This document shows, piece by piece, positions 29,147-38,700 of a DNA stretch of 64,000 nt (position 1 is its first letter; every line of letters begins with the position of its first letter). The notes under the pieces are model-generated. The model did no database searches and was not told the origin of the DNA. It saw only the letters and a list, made by a program, of their open reading frames with translations. The stretch covers positions 4,755,988 through 4,819,987 of the forward strand of contig NZ_CP011272.1 in NCBI RefSeq assembly GCF_001610875.1, read 5' to 3'. The stretch comes from Pirellula sp. SH-Sr6A (GTDB lineage: Bacteria > Planctomycetota > Planctomycetia > Pirellulales > Pirellulaceae). The position numbers were made by a program, and so were the translations under genes.

Positions 29147-31915
29147 ATGGCAAAATTCTGGCCACCGGAACCCGTAAACTACTACCGCAAAAGACTTTAC
29201 GCAAAAACATCCCCTCCTCCCAATTTGTACGCTTTTTACCAGAATTCCCCCATCGGGACTCTTGACTGGACACTCCCACTTCTTTTTCGCGGCCGGAAAC
29301 CTGGACGATTCCCTAAAAACCTGTCCTTGGGGCTAGATTTCCTGGAGATGCTCCTGGGTATGCGGTCGATACACCCGGATGGGTCCGTCGGTTCTTCCCC
29401 TTTCCCGTTCACTCCCATGCAGATGACACCTCAAGCAACACGAAGTTCGTCGGTCGATGCTGCAGACCGGAACCTAGGGGAGATTCTTTGGAGAGATACA
29501 GAGTCAGGAATCGAAGGCCGGACCGTTATTCGGACTCCCAAGTGCACAATCGGATCGCACCCTGAATCGACCATCTGTCTTCCTGAGCCCGCTGCGCTTT
29601 GCCATGCGACTCTCACGTTTGGGAAGCGATTTACCCTGCTCAAAGCGCCCTACCCGACGCAGATCGCTGGTAGGTTTGTACGTGAGTGGCTGATCGATGA
29701 ACCCACCGAGCTCAATATCGGAAACTGGCGGATCGTGGTGGTTCCAGCCCGATGCTCCAAATCGCTGGCCTCCGTCATGCGACCAGAGGATTTTCTCGAC
29801 CGCACTCCCGTCTCAGCACCTCCCAAGTCGGTTTCTCATCCTGTAGTCCATCGCGCTGCAGAGAATCCATCGAACGTGGTTGCTGCGACCCAACAAGCGA
29901 TCGAGCGCATGGGACGCATTGAAGAGCAATACGAATCGAGAATCCAAGCGATCGAGGCTTCGCTCGATCATCTCCACCACACTCTCGAGTCTGTGCAATC
30001 CAACGTAGCGCAGAACGCAAACGAATGGGTCACTCGTTACCAAGCCGAAATCCAGAACCTGAGCCAACAACTCACCACCCAGTTGCAACAGTCGCTTCAG
30101 TCGCAACTGGAGCATCGGGACTCCACTTGGAATCAATCGCTCACCGACAACCTTGCAAGTCTCGAAAACCAAATGACGACGCTCGGTCATCAAATGGAAT
30201 CGCTTGCAACCGGAGTCCAGGAACGTCTCGCGTCCCAACAACCGAGTAGTCAGCAAGACCCGGAGAGGGGCAATCCCCTTTTGCTCGCCAGTCTTCAGCA
30301 GCTGGAAGGGCAGCTTGAGGAAATCTCGAATCGAGTCGATCGGCTCTCTTCAACCGCGGACGACAACGCGCAACGTTTGGATGCCATCGCTGCGATCACT
30401 CAGGAGAACTACGACTACGTTCTTGGCCAAATCCAGAACTTTCAACCTCCCGTCCCGAATTCTTGGGCTTCTCCGCAGTCATCCCATAACATGGAGCCTG
30501 CCTACGATCGCCAAGAAGAAGTCGTACCAAGTCCCGTACCAAGTCCCGTGGAGTCGGGTTGGGAGGATCACCAACCCGTTAATTTCTTCTCGGACGATGT
30601 CTCATTTTCGATCGAGTCGAATCCTGCGACTCCCGGCCCCATATATGACGAAGAAAATCAGGCGTCCGTTTCCGATAACCAAATCGTCCCAGAATACCAA
30701 GACATGGGGGATGGTTACACCGTGGACGGAGAGGAAGCGGTGCACGATACCGACGTTTCCTTCTCTTATCCCTCCTACCAAGATTTGAGTTCCAACGAAC
30801 TCCCAGCCTTGCCAGAAGAGCCGTCGTTTAATCCTGGATCGAGCCGCTACGAGTCTCTGGAAGAGCAACAGGAACTCGAATCCCAAATGAACGTCGACGA
30901 CCTTTCGGAACGGTTGCGACGCCTGATTGCGGAAGCGAGTCAGCCCGAATCGTCGGTCGCGGAAGAAGACTCCCCTCTTTTCCCCAACTCGGTTCTGTCG
31001 CAGTACGAACCAAGCGAAAATGAACAAATCGATGAACCGAACACCGACGAGGAGTTTCCCCGTTCCGAATGGCGTCCCACGAATCACTTCGATGACAATC
31101 TAGCCGATGAATCGGTTGTTCCGAAGGATGGTTTCTCTCAGACTCGCTTGCCTTGGAATTCCCCCGAGTCGAACGAGGCAGACTACCTGTCGGAGCGCGA
31201 CGCGCCACCGAGCTTGGATGCAGATACAATCCTCGCCAAGTACGGCAGCAGTGGGATCGAGGAAGCATCGGTGGGGGACGTCACGGATTCCTTACCCCCT
31301 CCATCCACGCAATTGGATTTGCCGGAGCAGGAACTGGATGAGACCGTTGATGACGAATCCATCGAAGCCTACATGCAGAAGCTTCTACTGCGGGTGAAAA
31401 CGGGAGCCGACGCGGCCATCGAAATGCCGTCACTGTCCGGTAAACAAGCGCAACGTTCTCGCATGGAGATCCTCACAGGAGCCGTTCGAGAACCAGTACT
31501 CGCAGAGGAAGATCAGGCGGTCACGACAACTCGGCGATTGCTTTCCCCTGGCGAGTTCACACCCCGGAATACCGCGCCCGAGAAAAAAAACGAATTGGAC
31601 GCACTTCGCGAACTTGCCAACATGAACGCCCGCCGGGCGATTTCCCATAGCGACAAGAAGCGAAACAACTCCGCAATCCTTTTCAAGGTGTCCATCGTTT
31701 CCCTGGCGATTGCGTGCGCCGCCATCATCTTTTCCATGAACGGCATGCAAAAGAATCCCCCGTTCTTCGGGATGATCGCCGCCTTAGTCGTCGCAGGGTT
31801 GTGGGGATATGACTGCTTCCAATACTTGCGAAGAATGGCAAGATCCCAGGACAAGGGACGTGCAAACGAGCCCACGCCTGCGACACCCGATGCGAAGATC
31901 CTATCGCAAGATTAG
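29147..31915 (+). CDS. Large membrane-anchored coiled-coil protein with degenerate FHA-like domain
   Basis: A 922-aa open frame. Residues 1-70 look unlike the rest, and the true start may be ATG 29348, 29360 or 29417. An FHA-like segment (about residues 120-200; RTPKCTIGSHPESTICLPEP then ALCHATLTF) keeps the Gly and His positions but has Ser in place of the phospho-binding Arg. A coiled coil follows (about 245-430), then a long acidic, Ser/Glu/Pro-rich disordered region (about 440-830). Two hydrophobic helices near 850-895 form a C-terminal membrane hairpin. The predicted layout is a tail-anchored cytosolic scaffold. No enzyme motif is seen, and function is unknown. Confidence 0.65.
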   Translation: MAKFWPPEPVNYYRKRLYAKTSPPPNLYAFYQNSPIGTLDWTLPLLFRGRKPGRFPKNLSLGLDFLEMLLGMRSIHPDGSVGSSPFPFTPMQMTPQATRSSSVDAADRNLGEILWRDTESGIEGRTVIRTPKCTIGSHPESTICLPEPAALCHATLTFGKRFTLLKAPYPTQIAGRFVREWLIDEPTELNIGNWRIVVVPARCSKSLASVMRPEDFLDRTPVSAPPKSVSHPVVHRAAENPSNVVAATQQAIERMGRIEEQYESRIQAIEASLDHLHHTLESVQSNVAQNANEWVTRYQAEIQNLSQQLTTQLQQSLQSQLEHRDSTWNQSLTDNLASLENQMTTLGHQMESLATGVQERLASQQPSSQQDPERGNPLLLASLQQLEGQLEEISNRVDRLSSTADDNAQRLDAIAAITQENYDYVLGQIQNFQPPVPNSWASPQSSHNMEPAYDRQEEVVPSPVPSPVESGWEDHQPVNFFSDDVSFSIESNPATPGPIYDEENQASVSDNQIVPEYQDMGDGYTVDGEEAVHDTDVSFSYPSYQDLSSNELPALPEEPSFNPGSSRYESLEEQQELESQMNVDDLSERLRRLIAEASQPESSVAEEDSPLFPNSVLSQYEPSENEQIDEPNTDEEFPRSEWRPTNHFDDNLADESVVPKDGFSQTRLPWNSPESNEADYLSERDAPPSLDADTILAKYGSSGIEEASVGDVTDSLPPPSTQLDLPEQELDETVDDESIEAYMQKLLLRVKTGADAAIEMPSLSGKQAQRSRMEILTGAVREPVLAEEDQAVTTTRRLLSPGEFTPRNTAPEKKNELDALRELANMNARRAISHSDKKRNNSAILFKVSIVSLAIACAAIIFSMNGMQKNPPFFGMIAALVVAGLWGYDCFQYLRRMARSQDKGRANEPTPATPDAKILSQD

Positions 31916-31947
31916 TCCACAATTTGGGCGAACCACCGCGATCGATT

Positions 31948-32895
31948 TCAGATAGATCGCATCGTGCCGGCTTGCGATTCAGCAAGAAAATCTTGGTAAG
32001 TCCTTTGCAAACCTTCGTGGAGCGAGATCTTCGGCGCCCAGCCCGTGGAACGGATCAGCGACGTATCGGTCAACTTCCTCGGCGTCCCATCCGGCTTCGA
32101 TGGGTCGGTATGGATCTCTCCTTGATAACCGACGGCCTCGGCAACCTGTTTGGCCAGCTGGAGGATGCTAACGTCGACGCTGGTGCCGACGTTGACCCAG
32201 TCGGGGGGATTCTCCAGTTTGCACAGATGGATGATCGCGTCGGCCAAATCGTCGACATGGAGAAACTCACGAAGCGGTCTCCCGGTTCCCCATATGGTTA
32301 CCGAGGGTGACCCCGCGAGCTTCGCTTCATGAAACCGGCGGATGAGTCCGGGCAAAACATGGCTGTGATCGGGGTGGTAATTGTCCCCAGGGCCATACAG
32401 ATTGGTCGGCATCGCGGAGTGGTAAAGCACCCCGTATTGCTGGCGAAAATACTGACAGAGCTTTAATCCGGCGATTTTGGCGAGCGCATAAGCCTCGTTG
32501 GTCGGCTCCAATGCACTGCTGAGGAGTTCATCCTCTCGAATAGGCTGCTTCGCCAGCCGGGGGTAAATACAGGTGCTGCCCAGGAATAGGAAGCGTTTCA
32601 CCCCATTGCGATAACTGGCGTGAATCGTCGCCAACTCCTGGCGCAGGTTATCGGTGAGAAATTCGACTGGGAACGTCTTGTTGGCATGAATCCCCCCTAC
32701 TTTCGCCGATGCAAAGATCACGGTCGCGGGCTTTTCTTGCTCAAAAAAACGAGCGACGGCCCCTTCATCGCACAAGTCCAACTCGGACCTGGGACGCGTC
32801 AAGACTTGGACGCCCGGCTCGAGGCTTAAACGACGGCAGACCGCGGCCCCCACCATTCCACGATGTCCAGCGACGAATATGGGTGAAGGGATCAT
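31948..32895 (-). CDS. fcl: GDP-L-fucose synthase
   Basis: A 315-aa SDR-family epimerase/reductase. It has the NADP-binding motif GHRGMVG at the N-terminus, the catalytic Ser in [16 protein letters not shown] and Tyr/Lys in [11 protein letters not shown]. The family motif [20 protein letters not shown] is diagnostic of GDP-fucose synthase. It converts GDP-4-keto-6-deoxymannose to GDP-fucose for surface glycans. ATG 32895 ([13 protein letters not shown]) is chosen; the longer frame to 32955 would overlap the upstream fliN-like gene. No GDP-mannose dehydratase (gmd) is adjacent. Confidence 0.92.
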   Translation of the reverse strand: MIPSPIFVAGHRGMVGAAVCRRLSLEPGVQVLTRPRSELDLCDEGAVARFFEQEKPATVIFASAKVGGIHANKTFPVEFLTDNLRQELATIHASYRNGVKRFLFLGSTCIYPRLAKQPIREDELLSSALEPTNEAYALAKIAGLKLCQYFRQQYGVLYHSAMPTNLYGPGDNYHPDHSHVLPGLIRRFHEAKLAGSPSVTIWGTGRPLREFLHVDDLADAIIHLCKLENPPDWVNVGTSVDVSILQLAKQVAEAVGYQGEIHTDPSKPDGTPRKLTDTSLIRSTGWAPKISLHEGLQRTYQDFLAESQAGTMRSI

Positions 32896-32944
32896 CAGAA
32901 TCAATGAAGAGGGTGACGAGAAGCAAACTCCGAGGCGAGACCCT

Positions 32945-33286
32945 CTAGTGTACATCAGTCTTTGGTGTTGTCTTGTCCTTCACCAAAGGAATCCAGCGTT
33001 CGTCGCTAGTCAGAATTTCCGTGATGCGAAGACCGAACTTATCCCCTACCTTGACCACTTCCCCCTCGGCAATCTTCTGATTGTCGACTTCCACGAGCAG
33101 GGGCGCATCGCAGCCTTTGTCGAACTGGATCATCATTCCCGGGACGAGACTGAGAATGCGGTCGACCTGAAGGTCTTTCGAGGCCAATGTCACCGCCACG
33201 CTCGCGTCGATGCGGAGCAGACTCTTCCAAAAGTCTACTTTGGCAGGATTGGTGGTCGAATGCCGTTGTTGAGTATCCGTCGACAT
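32945..33286 (-). CDS. fliN: FliN/SpoA-domain protein (orphan flagellar switch component)
   Basis: A 113-aa protein built mainly of a SpoA (surface presentation of antigens) domain: [20 protein letters not shown] and [22 protein letters not shown]. FliN sits in the flagellar C-ring, binds FliM/FliH and helps set rotation direction. Here it stands alone, next to fcl and nadA, with no fliM, fliG or other flagellar structural gene in the window. The length and lack of an extra domain favour FliN over FliM, and a type III secretion SctQ fragment is a less likely alternative. It is 49 bp upstream of the chosen fcl start. Confidence 0.8.
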   Translation of the reverse strand: MSTDTQQRHSTTNPAKVDFWKSLLRIDASVAVTLASKDLQVDRILSLVPGMMIQFDKGCDAPLLVEVDNQKIAEGEVVKVGDKFGLRITEILTSDERWIPLVKDKTTPKTDVH

Positions 33287-33461
33287 AGTTTTGGCCTAGA
33301 TGCGCAGGGCTGTGATTTCGGCTTATCGGATTGTCCGACTGGGAAACTGAAACGGATCTGCGATAATTTTTAAAGTTCCCTATACTGGTCTCTTGTTCGA
33401 GTTCGCCGTCAGCAGCGATCCGAGCGGGTTCAGCCCCCCTACCTGTGGTTTGTAATAAATA

Positions 33462-34592
33462 ATGACGATCGCAACCGAGCCCCTTCCCTTTGCTCCTTAC
33501 CGAGAGCTGAGCAACGAACACCTGAGCGAGCGCATTCGCGCCGCGAAGGAAACGCTGGGATCCAGTTTGTTGATTCTGGGGCACCATTACCAGCAGGACG
33601 AAGTCATCGATCACGCCGATTTGACCGGTGACTCGTACCAGTTGAGCAAACTGGCGGCCGACAGCGCCGAGTGCCGCTCGATCGTCTTTTGCGGTGTCCA
33701 CTTCATGGCCGAAACCGCAGATATTCTCGCGAATCGGCCCGAGAAAATTGCCGAACGGGGAGGCGCCCGCGTTCGAGTCGTACTACCCGACATGGCGGCG
33801 GGCTGCTCCATGGCGGACATGGCGGCCATCCGCCAGGTCGAAGCAGCTTGGGACCAACTCGGCGAGGTCATCGATACCGAAGACCTCACTCCCGTCACCT
33901 ACATCAATAGCGCCGCAAGTCTGAAAGCGTTTTGCGGCAAACATGGCGGGATTGTCTGCACTAGTAGCAATGCGAAAGCGGTTCTGGAGTGGGCCTTCCA
34001 ACGACGCAAGCGCGTCTTCTTTTTTCCGGATCAGCATCTGGGACGAAACACATCCCTCAAAATGGGAATCACCAACGACCAAATGCCGGTCTGGAATCCA
34101 CACGAAGATTCCTTGGGTGGAAACAGCAAAGATACGATCGAAAACTCCCGCGTCATCCTTTGGAAGGGACATTGTTCGGTGCACCAAATGTTCCAAGCGG
34201 AGCACGTTCATTCCTTCCGCAAACGGATCGAGGGAATCCAAATCCTCGTCCACCCGGAATGCCCTCAGGAAGTGAACGACATCGCGGATATCTCCGGCTC
34301 TACAAGCAAGATCATCGAAACCGTTCGCAAGGCCCCCGCAGGCACCAAATGGGCGATCGGCACCGAACTGCACCTGGTCAATCGGCTGAAAAAAGAACAT
34401 CCCGAGCAAGAAATCCACTTCCTCTCACCGCTGGTCTGCATGTGTGCCACGATGTATCGAATCGATTTACCACACCTTTGCTGGAGCCTTGAGAATCTCG
34501 TTGCAGGAACCATCGTGAACGAAATCCAGGTCAAAGAGGATGTGTCGCGATGGTCGTTGATCGCTCTCGAGAGAATGCTTTCTGTGAAGTAG
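33462..34592 (+). CDS. nadA: Quinolinate synthase A
   Basis: A 376-aa Fe-S enzyme. Recognised segments are LLILGHHYQQDEVIDHAD near the N-terminus, DMAAGCSMADMA, the HPECPQEVNDIADISGSTS block, and CMCATM near the C-terminus. The three NadA cluster-binding Cys are expected among these. It condenses iminoaspartate with dihydroxyacetone phosphate to quinolinate in NAD synthesis. No nadB or nadC is in the window. The stop lies inside the start region of the next gene, so translation is probably coupled. Confidence 0.95.
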   Translation: MTIATEPLPFAPYRELSNEHLSERIRAAKETLGSSLLILGHHYQQDEVIDHADLTGDSYQLSKLAADSAECRSIVFCGVHFMAETADILANRPEKIAERGGARVRVVLPDMAAGCSMADMAAIRQVEAAWDQLGEVIDTEDLTPVTYINSAASLKAFCGKHGGIVCTSSNAKAVLEWAFQRRKRVFFFPDQHLGRNTSLKMGITNDQMPVWNPHEDSLGGNSKDTIENSRVILWKGHCSVHQMFQAEHVHSFRKRIEGIQILVHPECPQEVNDIADISGSTSKIIETVRKAPAGTKWAIGTELHLVNRLKKEHPEQEIHFLSPLVCMCATMYRIDLPHLCWSLENLVAGTIVNEIQVKEDVSRWSLIALERMLSVK

Positions 34593-35788
34593 TGAACGAC
34601 TCGCTTCAGACTTGGGGCTGGCAGGAAGGGGATGAGCTTCCCACCGCGGCGTATGTGCACATCCCGTTTTGCCGCCACCGGTGCGGCTACTGCAACTTTT
34701 CGCTCCTCGCCAACCGAAGCGACTTGTACGAACGCTTTCTCGTGGCTCTCGAGCGAGAGCTAACGGGGTTGCAGGTTCCTCGCTCGGTCCAAACCCTTTT
34801 CCTAGGAGGTGGAACGCCGTCGATCCTCCCCTTGCCATTGCTGTCGCGATTGCTTGAGCTTCTGCAGGCTTGGCTACCGATCGCACCCGCTACCGATATC
34901 GCTTCCTCCATCGTCTCGCCCGCGTCGGAGTTCTCGATCGAATCCAATCCGCTGGACATCACACCTGCGTTCTGCGAGATCTGTGTTCAGCATGGGATCG
35001 ATCGCATCAGCATCGGCGGCCAATCCTTTCAATCCCACAAACTGCAGCAACTGGAACGCGACCATACGCCCGCTCAACTGCTCCATGCAATCGAGATTGC
35101 GCAAGAGCACTTTGCTCGCGTTTCCGTCGACCTCATCTTCGGTGCTCCCGACGAATCCATCGATGACTGGTGCAGCGATCTCGACACATTGATCGCTGCG
35201 GGCGTCGGGCATGTCTCCACTTATGGCCTGACGTACGAGAAAGGAGCCAAATTCTGGAGTCTCCGTGAAAAGGGAGCACTCACTCCCATCTCGGAAGATT
35301 GCGAATTGCGCATGTACGAGGACGCCATCGACCGACTCACGGCCGCGGGATTTGTCCATTACGAAGTCTCAAACTTCTGCCGACCGGGGGACCAATGCGT
35401 GCACAACCAAACCTACTGGCAAGGTCGACCGTGGTGGGCTTTCGGTCCTGGCGCTGCCCGCTACGTGGGGAATCGCCGAAGTGTCAATCATCGAAGCACC
35501 CTCGAATACATCAAACGGCTGGAATCGAACAGGCTGCCGGTTGACGAGGCGGAAGACTTGAACATGGACCAGCAACTTCGAGAACGTTTCGTTTTCGGCA
35601 TGAGACAGTTATGTGGAGTTCCATGGGAATCTTGGAAAAACCAAGGGCCCGCGGAAACGAATGCGGAGATCGATCGTTTGATCGAACGCCACGTCGACCA
35701 AGGCTGGATGCAACGCGTGGAGGACCGTATCGCCCTGACTCGAATGGGCTTGATGGTGAGCGATAGCCTTTGGAGCGAGTACTTGTAA
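34550..35788 (+). CDS. hemW: HemW-like radical SAM protein
   Basis: A 412-aa radical SAM protein with the cluster motif in AYVHIPFCRHRCGYCNFS (CxxxCxxC) near residue 40 and the SAM-binding GGGTPS. The C-terminal HemW-type domain includes GPGAARYVGNRR. The family resembles oxygen-independent coproporphyrinogen oxidase HemN, but HemW acts in heme transfer and lacks HemN activity in tested cases. The frame overlaps nadA by 43 nt if ATG 34550 is used; a GTG at 34592 overlapping the nadA stop is the alternative. Its stop overlaps the next start (TAATG). Confidence 0.85.
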   Translation: MVVDRSRENAFCEVVNDSLQTWGWQEGDELPTAAYVHIPFCRHRCGYCNFSLLANRSDLYERFLVALERELTGLQVPRSVQTLFLGGGTPSILPLPLLSRLLELLQAWLPIAPATDIASSIVSPASEFSIESNPLDITPAFCEICVQHGIDRISIGGQSFQSHKLQQLERDHTPAQLLHAIEIAQEHFARVSVDLIFGAPDESIDDWCSDLDTLIAAGVGHVSTYGLTYEKGAKFWSLREKGALTPISEDCELRMYEDAIDRLTAAGFVHYEVSNFCRPGDQCVHNQTYWQGRPWWAFGPGAARYVGNRRSVNHRSTLEYIKRLESNRLPVDEAEDLNMDQQLRERFVFGMRQLCGVPWESWKNQGPAETNAEIDRLIERHVDQGWMQRVEDRIALTRMGLMVSDSLWSEYL

Positions 35789-38700
35789 TGAATCTTGCCA
35801 AAATACAAGTTTGGTGCGATGTCGGCGGCACCTTTACTGACTGCATCGTTCGCTTTCCCGATGGACAGCGCAAATCGATCAAAGTGCTGAGCCACGGTGT
35901 AGTGCAAGGCGTGATTGCGAACCGAGATCCCGATGGGAAGTTTACGGTATCGGGCCGCAACGACGATCCGAATGCGTTCTGGTTAGGTGCAACGCTTTGC
36001 TTCTTTGACACGAAGGGACACGCATGTGGTGAATCGACTTGTTCCGAATACCGCAATGGAACGTTCTCGTGTTCTCCGCCTCTACTGCCACAATCGCATT
36101 CCGTCGAAATCCGCAGCGGTATGGAAGCCCCCATCCTGGCGACTCGACTTTTGCTGGGAATCGCTCCCACGCAGTCTCTCCCGCCCCTATCGATTCGGCT
36201 GGGAACCACTCGAGGCACCAACGCACTTTTGACCCGAACAGGTGAGCGGACATTGTTTGTCACCACAAAGGGTTTTGCAGATCTACTGGCCATCGGCTAC
36301 CAAGAACGTCCGTCTCTCTTTGAATTGTCGGTTTGCAAGAGACCCGTTCTCTACGATCGCGTGATGGAGATCGAGGAACGACTAGATGCCGCGGGAAACG
36401 TGAGCATCGCTATGGACTTGGAGCAGGCCCGCGCGCAGCTGAAGCGAGCTTACGACGAAGGCTATCGGACCCTCGCAGTCTGTTTCATCCATGCCTATTT
36501 GCAACCGGAGCACGAGCGGGCCATCTATCGCTTGGCGGAGGAGATCGGCTTTCACCATACGGTGTTGAGCCATGAGGTAGCGCCGATGATCAAAGCGGTG
36601 TCGCGAGGAGAAACGACCGTGCTGGATGCGTACCTCACTCCGATCATCCAAACGTATTTGCATCGCGTTCGCGAGCAATTTCAACAGGCCGACGCCGACG
36701 ATCTTCTTATCATGACCAGCGCGGGCGGATTGGTGCGGGCGGACGAGTACCGCGGAAAGGACAGCGTTCTTTCTGGCCCCGCTGGCGGTGCGGTGGCCCT
36801 CCAATCCCTCGGCAAATCGCTTGGGTTCCCCCAACTCGTTGGATTGGATATGGGGGGGACCAGCACGGATGTATGCCGAGTCGATGGTGAACTCGACTTG
36901 GAATTCGAAACCGTCAAAGCGGGCGTCCGAATGATGACCCCTACACTCCGAATCCACACGGTGGCCGCAGGTGGTGGGAGCATCTGTTGGTTCGATGGCG
37001 TTCAGTTGCGAGTCGGTCCGCAAAGCGCAGGATCCCAACCCGGCCCCGCTTGCTACGGCCGCGGCGGGCCATTGACGGTTACCGATTTGAACGTCCTCGC
37101 CCAGCGGATCCGACCGGAGTCTTTCCCCTTCCCGCTCGATGTCCCAGCAGCCCAACGCGCATTGCAAGACGTTCTCCAATCTCTCAATGCTACGCGTCCT
37201 GAGTCCCCCATGAGCGAATGGATATTGATCGAAGGCTTTCGAACCATCGCCAACGAACATATGGCGAGCGCGGTGCGCACCATTTCCATCTCACAAGGAG
37301 CCGATCCGCGCGAGCATGCGCTGGTTTGCTTTGGGGGCGCCGCGGGTCAGCATATTTGCCAAATTGCCGAGCAGCTCGGGATGACCACGATCCTGGATCC
37401 GCCGCAAGCAGGTTTGCTGAGCGCCGTTGGTATGGGATTGGCAACCAAACAACAAACACAATCCACTCCGGTGTATCAATTGGTTAAGAATCTGGATGCC
37501 GGTTGGTTCGAAAAGATTCAAAGCGTGCTGATTGCCCCGGAGTTTCGGGCCAGCGACCAGTGGACTACCCAACTTCGTATAGAAGCGAGGTTTGCAGGAA
37601 CCGAAGGAACCATTGCCTTGCGATGGACCGCAGAGCATTGGTCCCCTCACCGATTGGAGCAGCTCTTCCGGGAGGAACATCGCAAGCGATTTGGGTACGA
37701 TCGCCCCAATCGCGAGGTGGAGATCGCGGTAATGCACGCATCGATTGCCTCGAAACCCCTTCGCGAACCCGCCCCCCAATCGATGGAGGAGGGTAATACC
37801 TGGATTCGCTCCACCTCCCTATGGCTTGATCGCGAGGAGATGGAGATCGGAGCGACGTATATAGGGCCGCTGATCGTTGTTTCCTCAGGGAGCACGACGT
37901 GTATCGACCCAGGCTGGAGAGGGACTGTGCTAGGGGATCGAACGCTCCTTATCCGCAAACAGTCCGTCGACAGCCCTGAGAACGCCCTTCCGTCCTCGGC
38001 AATTCCACAGGCTCGAACCGAGCGAATCGTCGACCCCGTCCAAAGAGAAGTCTTTGCGCAACGCTTGAGCGCGATTGCAACGCAGATGGGAACCGTTCTC
38101 GAACAAACAGCGATCAGCGTCAACGTCAAGGATCGCAAGGACTTTAGCTGCGCCGTATTCCATCGTTCAGGTGATCTCATTGCCAACGCGCCGCACGTCC
38201 CTGTCCACCTTGGGGCCATGAGCGCGACCGTTCAAGCTGTGTGCGATCAGTTTCGCGATATGAAAGCCGGCGACTGCTTTATAACCAATGATCCGTATCG
38301 AGGTGGTTCCCATTTGCCAGACGTAACCGTCATTACTCCCGTATTCGCAAATCGGGATGAAGAAAATGCGGAGCCAGATTTTTTTGTCGCTTGCCGAGCC
38401 CACCATGCCGAGATCGGCGGTATCGCCCCCGGTTCGATGGCTCCCAACGCGACCTGTTTGGCGCATGAAGGAGTTCTCATCCCACCGATGCGCATCGCCG
38501 ACGGCGGGACAGATCGCAGCGGGGATGTTGAACGCTTGCTCCGTGAGGCCGAATACCCATCCCGAAATGTGGAAGAGAATTTGGCCGACATTGCAGCGCA
38601 ACAAGCCGCGAATCAATACGGATGCGAAGCGCTTCAAGAGTTAGCCCGCCGCTATGGCGTTCGCATGATGGAAAGCGTCATGGAGGATATCCAAGCCGCC

